A stretch of 64,000 nt of DNA, taken from contig NZ_CP101466.1 of assembly GCF_024362385.1 (NCBI RefSeq), forward strand, positions 4,216,001 to 4,280,000, written 5' to 3'. A program made the translations under genes and the position numbers. This DNA is from Arthrobacter sp. DNA4. GTDB lineage: Bacteria > Actinomycetota > Actinomycetes > Actinomycetales > Micrococcaceae. Below are positions 1-8,556 of this stretch, piece after piece (positions within the stretch are counted from its first letter, which is position 1; each line of letters begins with the position of its first letter). The notes under the pieces are model-generated. The model had not been told where the DNA came from, ran no database searches, and saw nothing but the letters and a program-made list of their open reading frames with translations.

Positions 1-452
1 GCCAGTTCACCGACACCGACGGCAACCCCATCCAGGGTGCGCAGGTGGAGATCTGGCACGCGGACGCCGCCGGCTTCTACTCCCAGTACGCCCCGGGCAT
101 GCCCGAGTGGCTGTTCCGGGCCACCGTCAAGGCCTCCGACGACGGCCGGTTCGAAATCAACACGATGCGTCCGGCGCCCTACCAGATCCCCACGGACGGC
201 GCTTGCGGGCAGCTGATCAACGCCGCCGGCTGGCACGCCTGGCGTCCCGCGCACATCCACATCAAGGTATCCGCGCCGGGCTACGAGCCGGTCACGCAGC
301 AGCTGTACTTCCCCGGCGACCCCCACAACGCGGACGACATCGCCTCGGCCGTGAAGCCGGAACTGATGCTGGACCCCCGCCCCCGTACCGACGGGAAGGG
401 CGAGGAAGTAGTTTATGACTACGTCCTGGCAAAGCAGGGCCAGAAGAAGTAG
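1..452 (+). CDS. Intradiol ring-cleavage dioxygenase (catechol / hydroxyquinol 1,2-dioxygenase type), 5' end outside window
   Basis: The frame is open from base 3 and ends at the TAG at 450-452, giving the last 149 residues of a larger enzyme. The visible part has the intradiol core: VEIWHADAAGFYSQY with the first Tyr, the PYQIP segment with the second Tyr, and WRPAHIHIKVSAPGY with two His. These four residues are the usual Fe(III) ligands. Enzymes of this family open catechol or hydroxyquinol between the two hydroxyl-bearing carbons to a muconate or maleylacetate. The BenE-type transporter that follows suggests aromatic-acid catabolism. The missing N-terminal dimerisation domain prevents a choice between catechol and hydroxyquinol as substrate. 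Confidence 0.9.
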   Translation, partial: QFTDTDGNPIQGAQVEIWHADAAGFYSQYAPGMPEWLFRATVKASDDGRFEINTMRPAPYQIPTDGACGQLINAAGWHAWRPAHIHIKVSAPGYEPVTQQLYFPGDPHNADDIASAVKPELMLDPRPRTDGKGEEVVYDYVLAKQGQKK

Positions 453-479
453 CACGCAAACTGGGAGACACCCCCGCAC

Positions 480-522
480 GGAGGCGCTCCGGAGCTGATG
501 CTTCGGAGCGCCTCCGGTTTTT
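480..522 (+). terminator. Strong intrinsic terminator between dioxygenase and benE-like gene
   Basis: Perfect 12-bp arms GGAGGCGCTCCG (480-491) and CGGAGCGCCTCC (504-515) enclose a 12-base loop, followed by GG and a T-run at 518-522. It lies 28 bases after the dioxygenase stop and 22 bases before the next start codon. The transporter must therefore rely on readthrough or on a promoter within or after the hairpin. Confidence 0.9.
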
Positions 523-543
523 CCGCGCCAGCCAGGAGTTCCG

Positions 544-1827
544 ATGAGCCATCCCCGCCCCGACCCGGCCGCCACATCCGTCGGGTCAGCCCCGCCGGCA
601 CCGGCGCCGGAACCCCTGCTGGAACGCCCGGGGGTCCGGCCCGCTGGTCCGCGCCGGATTCTTCGCGACCTGGGCCTGTCCTATGTCTCCAACGGGGCAA
701 TCGGGCTTATTTTCGCAGCGTCCGGGCCCATCGCCGTTACCCTGGCCGTGGGGACGGCCGGTGGCCTGACCCAGGGCCAGCTGTCGTCCTGGGTTTTTGG
801 CATTCTCTTTTCCGGCGGGGCGGCCACGCTGCTGATGTCGCTCATTTACCGGCAGCCCCTGGGCTTCGCCTGGTCCATCCCCGGCACGGTGCTCCTGGGA
901 CCGTCCCTTCAGCACCTGGCCTTCCCCGAAGTCGTCGGGGCCTTCTTCACTTCCGGCGTACTGATCCTCGCCCTGGGCGCCACCGGGGTGGTGCGCAAAG
1001 CCATGGCGCTGGTGCCCATGCCGCTCGTGATGGCCATGGTGGCCGCGGTGTTCCTGAAGTTCGGCACCGACATCGTTGCCTCCACCCAGGACAACCCGGC
1101 GGTGGCTGCCCCGATGGTGGCCGCGTTCCTGGTCCTCACCGCAGTTCCCAGGCTTGGCAGGATCCTGCCGCCGGTCCTCGGCACGCTGGTGGCAGGCTGT
1201 ATTGCCGTGGCCGCCAGCGGGCAGTTCAGGCTGTCGCCCGGCGGACCGCTCCTGGCCACTCCGGTGTTCACCGCCCCTGCATTCACGTGGGCTGCCCAGC
1301 TGGAGCTGGTGGTTCCACTGGCCCTCACCGTGCTGTTCGTCCAAAACGGCCAGGGCATCGCCGTCCTCCGCGCCGCCGGCCACCGCCCGCCGGTGAATGC
1401 CTTCGCCATTGCCTCCGGCGCCTTTTCAGTGCTGAATGCCGGTTTCGGCGCCGTTTCGGCCTGCGTCACAGGTCCCACCAACGCCCTGTTGACCTCGTCC
1501 GGGAAGAGGGAGCGCCAGTACACGGCCGCCGTGGCGTACGGCCTGCTGGCCCTGGTGTTCGCAGCGTTTGCCCCCACCCTGACCCGGCTGATGCTGGCCG
1601 CGCCCAAGGAGTTCGTCCTGGCGCTGGGTGGCATCGCGATGCTGCGGGCCCTCCAGCAGGCCTTCGTCACGGCCTTCGCCACCAGCTTCACCCTGGGATC
1701 ACTGGTGACGTTCGTGGTGACCATCTCCGGCATGAACCTCTTCAACATCCACGCAGCATTCTGGGGCCTGGTGATTGGCTACGGGGTGTCCCGCCTGCTG
1801 GAGCGCGCGGACCACGCCCAGCCGTGA
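544..1827 (+). CDS. benE: BenE-family benzoate/proton symporter
   Basis: Protein of 427 residues, a usual length for BenE. After a Pro/Ala-rich cytoplasmic leader of about 40 residues come roughly a dozen hydrophobic helices. The family-like segments ASGPIAVTLAVGTAGGLT, LGFAWSIPGTVLLGP and SACVTGPTNALL are present. BenE proteins import benzoate, and perhaps related acids, with protons across the inner membrane. The start is supported by AGGAG at 534-538. Its place directly after a ring-cleavage dioxygenase fits an aromatic-acid regulon. Substrate specificity cannot be read from sequence. Confidence 0.85.
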   Translation: MSHPRPDPAATSVGSAPPAPAPEPLLERPGVRPAGPRRILRDLGLSYVSNGAIGLIFAASGPIAVTLAVGTAGGLTQGQLSSWVFGILFSGGAATLLMSLIYRQPLGFAWSIPGTVLLGPSLQHLAFPEVVGAFFTSGVLILALGATGVVRKAMALVPMPLVMAMVAAVFLKFGTDIVASTQDNPAVAAPMVAAFLVLTAVPRLGRILPPVLGTLVAGCIAVAASGQFRLSPGGPLLATPVFTAPAFTWAAQLELVVPLALTVLFVQNGQGIAVLRAAGHRPPVNAFAIASGAFSVLNAGFGAVSACVTGPTNALLTSSGKRERQYTAAVAYGLLALVFAAFAPTLTRLMLAAPKEFVLALGGIAMLRALQQAFVTAFATSFTLGSLVTFVVTISGMNLFNIHAAFWGLVIGYGVSRLLERADHAQP

Positions 1828-2212
1828 GCCGGGCCGGGCATGTTACGGCGGTAAGCAGGGCTTCTTCTGCGTCAGCGCGGGTCCGGTTCCAGCGCCCAGG
1901 CCAGCCGGTGCAGGAAAGTCGCGGTCCTGCTCCGGAACGCCAGCCACGCGGCCCGCTTCCACCCGGGCTTCACGCTGAGTAGCGGCGCGTGGGGCTGCGC
2001 GCTTTCGCCCGCGCGGACGGCGCCGGCAAACAAGAGGGCAATGAGGCTTGCGCTTTCCATCGTTCTCCAAGCTGTACTGGTCAATCCCGGTGTACAACCA
2101 CCGTGCCCTGCGGAAGAAGGCTTCAAACATCATCAGCGGCCCCATCGGGTTGCGGGGAGGGCGTGGCGGTACCGCGTTATGCACGTGCAGTGTTAGGCAA
2201 TAGTCTGGCCAG
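1828..2212 (+). other. Gap of 385 bases between benE-like gene and tetR-type gene
   Basis: No gene on the plus strand is convincing here. On the minus strand, two overlapping frames around 1872-2150 give protein-like text (MMFEAFFRRARWLYTGIDQY in one; LIALLFAGAVRAGES then FLHRLAWALEPDPR in the other). This could be a small frameshifted gene or relic, but the support is weak. The right end holds the tetR promoter, with an apparent -10 TAGTCT at 2201-2206 six bases before the ATG. Confidence 0.35.
2201..2206 (+). promoter_or_regulatory. Apparent -10 box (TAGTCT) for a leaderless tetR-type transcript
   Basis: TAGTCT ends six bases before the ATG at 2213. No Shine-Dalgarno sequence lies between them, so transcription should begin at or next to the start codon. 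No good -35 hexamer is seen. Confidence 0.4.
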
Positions 2213-2839
2213 ATGGGGACCAGTGCCGTGACTTCCGGCGAACAAGTGGACAGGCAGACCCGCATCCTCGAAGCGGCAATGGACCTGCTGTCCCGCCACG
2301 GGATTTCGGGCGTGAGCATGCGCGCCGTGGCGCGGGAGGCCGGGGTGGCGCTGGGCCTGGTCAACTACTACTACGACGACAAGACCACCCTGATCCGCGC
2401 TGCCCTGCGCCGCGTCGATGAGCATGACCTTTTACTCGTCGCCCCGGACCCGTCCGTGGCAGCCGATGAACAGCTGCGCCGCGCGCTCCGGCGCGTTGCC
2501 GGCGCTGACCTGCTGACCACGCGCTACCTGTCGCTGCGCCTGCACCTGTGGGCCCTGGCCCAGGCGGACGAGGACTACGCACAGATCAACGCCGCCGCCT
2601 TCGACCGGTACATCGACGGGCTCGCGGCGCTGGTGTCCAGCGCCAGGCCCGGACTGTCCTGGGAGGCGTGCAGGGAGCGCGCCTCGGACATCGTGGTCAT
2701 CCAGAATGGCGTGTGGCTGACCGCGTTGCTCGGGGTGGACCCGGCCTCCATCCAGCGGAGCATTGCGCGCACGGAGCAGATCGCGCTCGCCCCGGTCCCG
2801 GACGACAACGGCGACGCCCAGGGCCCCTCACAGCCCTGA
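2213..2839 (+). CDS. TetR/AcrR-family transcriptional regulator (BetI-like position)
   Basis: Protein of 208 residues. The N-terminal TetR DNA-binding helices are clear at about residues 12-60: TRILEAAMDLLSRHGISGV, then MRAVAREAGVALGLVNYYY, then KTTLIRAALRR. The C-terminal helical ligand domain is diverged. It lies directly upstream of the betaine-aldehyde dehydrogenase and choline oxidase genes on the same strand. Two TetR-type inverted repeats sit between it and the dehydrogenase. I infer that it represses that operon and senses choline, betaine aldehyde or a related compound, as BetI does. The transcript is probably leaderless. Confidence 0.85.
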   Translation: MGTSAVTSGEQVDRQTRILEAAMDLLSRHGISGVSMRAVAREAGVALGLVNYYYDDKTTLIRAALRRVDEHDLLLVAPDPSVAADEQLRRALRRVAGADLLTTRYLSLRLHLWALAQADEDYAQINAAAFDRYIDGLAALVSSARPGLSWEACRERASDIVVIQNGVWLTALLGVDPASIQRSIARTEQIALAPVPDDNGDAQGPSQP

Positions 2840-2879
2840 AACACCCGCTCCAGGGGCAACAGTAGCCGTGCCATGAGCA

Positions 2880-2932
2880 TTGAACAAGTGTTCAAGAAAA
2901 GTATTGAACACTTGTTCAACGTGCATTACTGT
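2880..2932 (+). promoter_or_regulatory. Twin TetR-type operator overlapping the choline-oxidation promoter
   Basis: Two 16-bp sites, TTGAACAAGTGTTCAA (2880-2895) and TTGAACACTTGTTCAA (2904-2919), have centres 24 bp apart. Each is a near-perfect palindrome with arms TTGAACA and TGTTCAA, and the two sites are exact reverse complements of each other. TTGAAC at 2904-2909 can act as a -35, with TACTGT at 2927-2932 as a -10 after 17 bases. The second operator would then cover the -35. This arrangement is a clear substrate for the TetR-type protein encoded just upstream. Confidence 0.8.
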
Positions 2933-2939
2933 CCTTCCT

Positions 2940-4478
2940 ATGACTTACGCCACACCGGCCCAGGAAGCCGCCCCCAGCACTGAAACCAAGCCCGCCTCCT
3001 CCCTGTTCATCAACGGCAGGTGGGAGCCGGCGGCGTCCGGCGCGGTGCGCGAAATCCGCAACCCCGCAGACGGGGAGCTGGTGGCCACCGTGTCCGAGGC
3101 AGGCCGGGAAGATACCGAACGTGCCATCGCGGCGGCCCGTGCCGCCTTCGATTCCGGCGCCTGGTCCAGCGTCCCGGCACCGGAGCGTGGCGCCTTCCTC
3201 CTTAAGGTCGCCGCCGGACTGCGGGAGCGCCGGGAAAAGTTTGCCCGCGCGGAATCGCTGGACACCGGCAAGCGGATGGTGGAAAGCCGCATCGACATGG
3301 ACGACATCGCCGCCTGCTTCGAGTACTTTGGCAGGCTCGCCGGGCAGCAGGCGGGCCGGGTGGTGGACGCCGGGGACGCCGACGTGGTCAGCAGGATCGT
3401 CTACGAACCCGTGGGCGTCTGCGGGCTCATTACGCCGTGGAACTATCCCCTGCTCCAGGCGGCGTGGAAGATCGCCCCCGCGCTGGCCGCCGGCTGCACC
3501 TTCGTCCTCAAGCCCTCCGAGCTGACCCCGTCCACCAGCATCCTGGCCATGCAGCTGCTGCAGGACCTCGGCCTCCCGGACGGCGTGGCCAACCTCGTCA
3601 CGGGTGCCGGCGCCCAGGCTGGCGCCCCGCTCTCGGAACACCCCGACGTCGATCTTGTCTCCTTCACCGGCGGCCTGGAAACCGGCAAGCGCATCGCCGC
3701 TTCCGCTGCGGCCACCGTCAAGAAGGTGGCGCTGGAGCTCGGCGGCAAGAACCCCAACGTGGTGTTCGCCGACGCGGACTTCGACGCCGCCGTGGACAAC
3801 GCCCTGAACGGCGCGTTCGTCCATTCCGGCCAGGTCTGCTCCGCCGGCGCCCGGCTGGTGGTGGAGGAATCCATCGCCGAACGCTTCGTGGATGAACTGG
3901 TCCGCCGCGCGAAGGACATCCGGGTCGGCGGCCCCTTCGACGAGGACGCCGAGACCGGCCCGCTGGTCTCCGCCGCCCACCGGGACAAGGTCCATGCCTA
4001 CGTCCAGCGCGGCATTCAGGAGGGCGCGCGGCTCCGCACGGGCGGCACGGCACCGTCCGGGGAGAAGTACGACGCCGGGTTCTACTACCAGCCCACCATT
4101 CTGGACCGCGTCTCCCGCGGCATGTCCGTGGTCACCGACGAGGCGTTCGGCCCGGTGGTGACGGTGGAAACCTTCCGCACCGAGGACGAGGCCGTGGCCA
4201 CCGCGAACGACACCATCTACGGCCCTGGTAGCGCCGTCTGGACGCAGGACGCCGGCAAGGCGCAGCGCGTGGCATCCCGGCTGCGGCACGGCACCATCTG
4301 GATCAACGACTACCACCCTTACCTCCCCCAGGCCGAGTGGGGCGGCTTCGGCCAGTCCGGCGTCGGCCGCGAGCTGGGCCCCACCGGCCTGGCCGAGTAC
4401 CAGGAAGCCAAGCACATCTACCAGAACACCAGCCCCCAGGTCACCGGCTGGTTTGCTGACCACGGCAAGGAGAACTAG
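2940..4478 (+). CDS. Betaine-aldehyde dehydrogenase (NAD(P)+-dependent aldehyde dehydrogenase)
   Basis: Protein of 512 residues from the ATG at 2940. A longer reading from 2880 would begin inside the operators and is rejected. Aldehyde dehydrogenase hallmarks are present: GLITPWNYPLLQA, FTGGLETGKRI in the nucleotide-binding region, LELGGKNP with the general-base Glu, and SGQVCSAGARL with the catalytic Cys. The next gene, one base on, is choline oxidase, which makes betaine aldehyde, so this enzyme most likely completes the path to glycine betaine. The -10 at 2927-2932 places transcription start at or near the ATG, and no ribosome-binding site precedes it, so the mRNA is probably leaderless. 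Confidence 0.9.
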   Translation: MTYATPAQEAAPSTETKPASSLFINGRWEPAASGAVREIRNPADGELVATVSEAGREDTERAIAAARAAFDSGAWSSVPAPERGAFLLKVAAGLRERREKFARAESLDTGKRMVESRIDMDDIAACFEYFGRLAGQQAGRVVDAGDADVVSRIVYEPVGVCGLITPWNYPLLQAAWKIAPALAAGCTFVLKPSELTPSTSILAMQLLQDLGLPDGVANLVTGAGAQAGAPLSEHPDVDLVSFTGGLETGKRIAASAAATVKKVALELGGKNPNVVFADADFDAAVDNALNGAFVHSGQVCSAGARLVVEESIAERFVDELVRRAKDIRVGGPFDEDAETGPLVSAAHRDKVHAYVQRGIQEGARLRTGGTAPSGEKYDAGFYYQPTILDRVSRGMSVVTDEAFGPVVTVETFRTEDEAVATANDTIYGPGSAVWTQDAGKAQRVASRLRHGTIWINDYHPYLPQAEWGGFGQSGVGRELGPTGLAEYQEAKHIYQNTSPQVTGWFADHGKEN

Positions 4479-6119
4479 ATGCACTACGACAACATCGAGG
4501 ACGTGACCGAACGCGGGTTCGACTACGTCGTCATCGGCGGCGGGTCCGCGGGGGCGGCGGTGGCCGCACGGCTGAGCGAGGACCCGGACGTCACCGTGGC
4601 CCTCGTCGAGGCGGGCCCGGACGACCGCAATATCCCGGAGATCCTGCAGCTGGACCGCTGGATGGAACTGCTGGAATCCGGCTACGACTGGGACTACCCC
4701 ATCGAGCCGCAGGAGAACGGCAACTCCTTCATGCGCCACGCCCGCGCCAAGGTGATGGGCGGCTGCTCCAGCCACAACTCCTGCATCGCCTTCTGGGCCC
4801 CGCGCGAGGACCTGGACGAATGGGAATCCAAGTACGGCGCCACCGGGTGGAACGCCGATGCCGCCTGGCCGCTGTACAAGCGGCTGGAAACCAACCAGGA
4901 CGCCGGGCCTGACGCACCCCACCACGGCGGCTCCGGCCCCGTGCACCTGATGAACGTGCCCCCGGCGGATCCTGCCGGCGTCGCCCTTCTGGACGCCTGT
5001 GAACAGGCGGGCATCCCCCGCACGAAGTTCAACACCGGCACCACCGTGGTCAACGGCGCCAACTTCTTCCAGATCAACCGCCGCGCAGACGGCACCCGCT
5101 CCTCCAGCTCCGTGTCCTACATCCACCCCATTGTGGACCGCCCCAACTTCACCCTGCTGACCGGCCTGCGCGCCCGCCAGCTGGTGTTTGACACGGACAA
5201 GCGCTGCACCGGCGTGGACGTGGTGGACGGGGCCTTCGGCCGCACCCACCGGCTCACGGCCCACCGGGAAGTCATCGTGTCTACCGGCGCCATCGACACC
5301 CCCAAGCTGCTCATGCTCTCCGGCATCGGGCCGGCGGAACACCTGGCCCAGCACGGCATCGAGGTGCTGGTGGACTCCCCCGGCGTCGGTGAGAACCTGC
5401 AGGACCACCCGGAAGGCGTGGTGCAGTTCGAGGCCAAGCAGCCCATGGTGCAGACCTCCACCCAGTGGTGGGAAATCGGCATTTTCACCCCCACCGAGGA
5501 CGGCCTGGACCGCCCCGACCTGATGATGCACTACGGCTCGGTCCCGTTCGACATGAACACGCTGCGTCACGGCTACCCCACCACGGAGAACGGCTTCAGC
5601 CTCACCCCGAACGTCACGCATGCCCGGTCCCGCGGCACGGTCCGGCTGCGCAGCCGCGACTTCCGCGACAAGCCCATGGTGGACCCCCGCTACTTCACGG
5701 ACCCGGACGGCCACGACATGCGCGTCATGGTGGTAAGCATCCGCAAGGCCCGCGAAATCGCCGCCCAGCCTGCCCTTGCGGAATGGACCGGCCGGGAGCT
5801 CTCGCCGGGCATCGGAGCGCAGACCGATGAGGAACTGCAGGACTACATCCGCAAGACCCACAACACCGTGTACCACCCCGTGGGCACCGTCCGACTGGGC
5901 CCGGCCGACGACGAGATGTCGCCGCTGGATCCCGAGCTGCGGGTCAAGGGCGTCACCGGCCTCCGCGTGGCCGACGCGTCCGTCATGCCCGAGCACGTCA
6001 CCGTCAACCCCAACATCACCGTCATGATGATCGGCGAGCGCTGTGCCGATCTCATCAAGGCGGACTATGCCGGCGCCGACGCCCTGGAAGAGAAGGAGCT
6101 CACCACGTCCCTCGCCTGA
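4479..6119 (+). CDS. codA: Choline oxidase (FAD-linked GMC oxidoreductase)
   Basis: Protein of 546 residues, the length I recall for Arthrobacter choline oxidase. The N-terminal dinucleotide fold DYVVIGGGSAGAAVAARL, the CSSHNS segment and the C-terminal HPVGTVRLG and TVNPNITVMMIGER blocks are all present. By count, His99 in CSSHNS is the residue that carries covalent FAD in the characterised enzyme, followed by Ser101. The later His and Asn blocks match its active site. The enzyme oxidises choline to glycine betaine with oxygen, releasing hydrogen peroxide. The gene starts directly after the dehydrogenase stop (TAGATG), with AAGGAG upstream inside that gene, so the two are translated as an operon. 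Confidence 0.93.
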   Translation: MHYDNIEDVTERGFDYVVIGGGSAGAAVAARLSEDPDVTVALVEAGPDDRNIPEILQLDRWMELLESGYDWDYPIEPQENGNSFMRHARAKVMGGCSSHNSCIAFWAPREDLDEWESKYGATGWNADAAWPLYKRLETNQDAGPDAPHHGGSGPVHLMNVPPADPAGVALLDACEQAGIPRTKFNTGTTVVNGANFFQINRRADGTRSSSSVSYIHPIVDRPNFTLLTGLRARQLVFDTDKRCTGVDVVDGAFGRTHRLTAHREVIVSTGAIDTPKLLMLSGIGPAEHLAQHGIEVLVDSPGVGENLQDHPEGVVQFEAKQPMVQTSTQWWEIGIFTPTEDGLDRPDLMMHYGSVPFDMNTLRHGYPTTENGFSLTPNVTHARSRGTVRLRSRDFRDKPMVDPRYFTDPDGHDMRVMVVSIRKAREIAAQPALAEWTGRELSPGIGAQTDEELQDYIRKTHNTVYHPVGTVRLGPADDEMSPLDPELRVKGVTGLRVADASVMPEHVTVNPNITVMMIGERCADLIKADYAGADALEEKELTTSLA

Positions 6120-6134
6120 GCGGCGGGTCATCAA

Positions 6135-6165
6135 GGGGGCCGCATTCCCAACAATGGCGGCCCCC
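6135..6165 (+). terminator. GC-rich hairpin after codA
   Basis: GGGGGCCGC (6135-6143) pairs with GCGGCCCCC (6157-6165) around a 13-base loop. There is no T-run, so this may be a weak terminator or attenuator that lowers expression of the following transporter relative to codA. Confidence 0.55.
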
Positions 6166-6234
6166 GCAGAACGTTATCTCGCCGCACCCCAGGGCGGCCG
6201 GTCCCATCGTGCTTTTCTGATCTAGGAGTCCATA

Positions 6235-7842
6235 TTGGAACCCAGCAAGAGTATTGATTCAAGTGGCATGGATGAATTTGGCTACACCCAGACCCTCGAC
6301 CGGAGCATCGGCAAGTTCGCGAGCTTCGCCGCCGGTGTCAGCTACATCTCCATCCTCACCGGTGTCTTCCAACTGTTCTACTTCGGCTTTTCCATGGCCG
6401 TCCCGGCGTACGCCTGGTCCTGGCCCATTGTGTTCGTTGGCCAGCTGATGGTGGCCCTCTGTTTCGCCGAGCTGGCCGGTCGCTACCCCGTTGCGGGCTC
6501 GGTCTACAACTGGGCCAAGCGGCTGTCCTCCGGGACCTCGTCCTGGCTGGTAAGCTGGCTGCTGCTGCTGTCCTCCATCATGGCGCTGGGCTCGGTGGCA
6601 CTGGCCCTGCAGATCACCCTCCCCCAGCTGTGGTCCGGCTTCCAGTTCGTCGGTGACGGCACAGGCCCCTATGACTTCGCCATGAACGGCGTGGTGCTGG
6701 CCACCATCATGATCACCATCTCCACGCTCATCAACGCGTTCGGCGTGAAGCTGATGACCCGGATCAACAGCATCGGCGTCTTCGTGGAGCTCATCGCCGC
6801 CGTCCTGCTGATCCTGGCACTGGCCTGGCATGTGGTCCGCGGCCCGGAGGTCTTCTTTGATACGGCCGGTTTCGGGGAAGGCAAGGACCTGGGCTTCTTC
6901 GGCGTCTTCCTGATCGGTGCCATGGCCTCCGGGTACGTCATGTACGGCTTCGACACCGCCAGCTCGCTGGGCGAGGAAACCAAGGACCCCAAGAAGACCG
7001 CTCCCAAGGCCATCCTGCGCGCCGTCACAGCGTCCTTCCTGCTGGGCGGGGGAATCCTGCTGTTCGGCATCCTGGCCGCACCGGACCTCAGTGACCCGCA
7101 GATCGGCTCCCCCGACGGCGGCCTGCAGCACATCGTCCTCTCCGTCCTGGGCGGCCCGTTCGGCAAGGCCTTCCTGGCCTGCATCGTGGTGGCTGTGGTG
7201 GTCTGCACCCTGGCCGTCCACGCCGCCGCCATCCGCATGATGTTCGCCATGGCCCGCGACAACAACCTGCCCTTCAGCCGGCAGCTCAGCAAAGTGGATC
7301 CGGTCCGCCGGACCCCGACGGTGGCGGCCATCGTCATCGGCGTCATCGCCGTCATCCCGCTGCTGGTCAACGTGATGCAGCCGGCCATCTTCACCATCCT
7401 GTCCAGCATCAGCATCGTGCTGATCTACCTGTCCTACCTCCTGGTCACGGTCCCCCTGCTCCGCAAGCGGTTACAGAAGAAGTGGCCGCTCGTCGCAGAC
7501 GGATCCGAGCCCGGGTTCACCATGGGCAAGTGGGGCCTTCCGGTGAACATCCTCGCCGTCCTGTGGGGCGCCGCGATGACGGTGAACCTGGTCTGGCCCC
7601 GCCCGGAAATCTACAACTCGGTGCCGCCGTTCGAGTGGTACCTGCAGTGGGGCGGGGTGTTCTTCGTGGCCGCCGTGGTGATTGGCGGGGCCATGCTCTA
7701 CCGCCTGAAGATCCGCCATCAGACCGGGGTGCTGGCCGAGCACGCCGCGGCAGTCGCCGCCCACCCGTCGTCCAACGACCCCAGGTTCGATCCCGCGGAG
7801 GACGCGGTGCTTACCAACGCGGCGATGGCAACCGAGGGCTAG
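6235..7842 (+). CDS. APC-superfamily amino acid / amine permease
   Basis: Protein of 535 residues with about 12 hydrophobic helices. It has APC-type segments: AAGVSYISILTGVFQLFYFG at the start, then QLMVALCFAELAGRYPVAGS, then YGFDTASSLGEETKDPKKTA. The start is a TTG at 6235 with AGGAG at 6224-6228. Position after betaine-aldehyde dehydrogenase and choline oxidase suggests uptake of choline or a related quaternary amine. The family itself mostly moves amino acids, GABA and amines, so the substrate remains inference. A perfect 40-bp palindrome closes the operon. Confidence 0.8.
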   Translation: MEPSKSIDSSGMDEFGYTQTLDRSIGKFASFAAGVSYISILTGVFQLFYFGFSMAVPAYAWSWPIVFVGQLMVALCFAELAGRYPVAGSVYNWAKRLSSGTSSWLVSWLLLLSSIMALGSVALALQITLPQLWSGFQFVGDGTGPYDFAMNGVVLATIMITISTLINAFGVKLMTRINSIGVFVELIAAVLLILALAWHVVRGPEVFFDTAGFGEGKDLGFFGVFLIGAMASGYVMYGFDTASSLGEETKDPKKTAPKAILRAVTASFLLGGGILLFGILAAPDLSDPQIGSPDGGLQHIVLSVLGGPFGKAFLACIVVAVVVCTLAVHAAAIRMMFAMARDNNLPFSRQLSKVDPVRRTPTVAAIVIGVIAVIPLLVNVMQPAIFTILSSISIVLIYLSYLLVTVPLLRKRLQKKWPLVADGSEPGFTMGKWGLPVNILAVLWGAAMTVNLVWPRPEIYNSVPPFEWYLQWGGVFFVAAVVIGGAMLYRLKIRHQTGVLAEHAAAVAAHPSSNDPRFDPAEDAVLTNAAMATEG

Positions 7843-7859
7843 CAACACCACAGCAGAAG

Positions 7860-7903
7860 GGGCCGACGGCGGCACTCACGTGAGTGCCGCCGTCGGCCCT
7901 TTT
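7860..7903. terminator. Bidirectional intrinsic terminator, perfect 20+20 palindrome
   Basis: Arms at 7860-7879 and 7880-7899 pair over 20 bp without an unpaired loop by sequence, and TTTT follows at 7900. The core GACGGCGGCA recurs in other hairpins at 36871, 37945 and 51530. Confidence 0.9.
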
Positions 7904-7980
7904 GCGTTGGTTGGGACGGCGGGCGGCGAGGGCCCGCGTCACACAACGGAACGGCCATCCGCTCCGGAGCGCCAACGCCC

Positions 7981-7986
7981 TACCCT
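7981..7986 (+). promoter_or_regulatory. Apparent -10 box (TACCCT) before the ECF-linked lipoprotein gene
   Basis: TACCCT ends six bases before the GTG at 7993, and no ribosome-binding site lies between. This fits a leaderless transcript. No clear -35 is visible. Confidence 0.35.
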
Positions 7987-7992
7987 TGACAG

Positions 7993-8556
7993 GTGACATT
8001 GACTAAACTCCGCACCGCGTCCGCGGGCTCCCTCGCCGCCGCAGGCCTCCTGCTTACCCTCGCCGCCTGTTCCACGCCGGCCTCCACCCAGCCAAGCTCC
8101 TCGGCCCCCGCCTCATCTGCAGCTGCTTCGTCGAGCGCTGCTTCAACCACCGCCGGCCCCTGCGCGGGCGTGAAGGTCATCGTCGATTCGGGCGCCCTGA
8201 AGCAGTCCGCCGCCGACACCTCCGCCTGCGTGTCTGTGGATGGCCCCACCGTGGCCGCCAAGGTCCTCGAACAGGCCAAGATCAAGACCGAGGGCACCGC
8301 CAAGTACCCCACGAGCTTCGCGTGCCGCGTCAACGGAGTGCCCGCCGCGGACTTCGACATCAAGCACAAGGGTGGCACCACCCGTGAAGCGTGCGATGAC
8401 AAAAACACTGTCTCGTATTGGGCGCTCTGGGTGAAGCCCGCGGCCGGCACGTGGGCTTACGCACAGGAAGGCTTGGACAGCCTGAAGCTCAACCCCGGCG
8501 AGAGCCTTGAACTGCTCTACACGGTGGACAACGAACCGGCAGCACCCGCGTCATGA
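7993..8556 (+). CDS. Secreted lipoprotein, DUF4430-like (transcobalamin C-terminal-like), partner of ECF transporter
   Basis: Protein of 187 residues from a GTG. A lipoprotein signal, LLLTLAACS, is followed by a Ser/Ala-rich linker to about residue 55. The rest resembles the small beta domain found in DUF4430 proteins and transcobalamin C-termini: a TVAAKVLEQAK helix, then VNGVPA, then YWALWVKPAAGTWAYAQEG and SLELLYTVD. Its stop overlaps the ECF transporter start as ATGA, so the two are translationally coupled. In my memory of Streptomyces loci, similar proteins accompany ECF transporters. I infer an extracellular substrate-capture role, possibly for a corrinoid. Confidence 0.65.
   Translation: MTLTKLRTASAGSLAAAGLLLTLAACSTPASTQPSSSAPASSAAASSSAASTTAGPCAGVKVIVDSGALKQSAADTSACVSVDGPTVAAKVLEQAKIKTEGTAKYPTSFACRVNGVPAADFDIKHKGGTTREACDDKNTVSYWALWVKPAAGTWAYAQEGLDSLKLNPGESLELLYTVDNEPAAPAS

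Noticed and set aside
2916..6134. 1072-codon open frame on the minus strand opposite the dehydrogenase and choline oxidase genes
   Set aside because: Composition is Gly/Val/His/Arg-rich without family features, typical of antisense frames in GC-rich DNA. The plus strand carries two recognisable enzymes.
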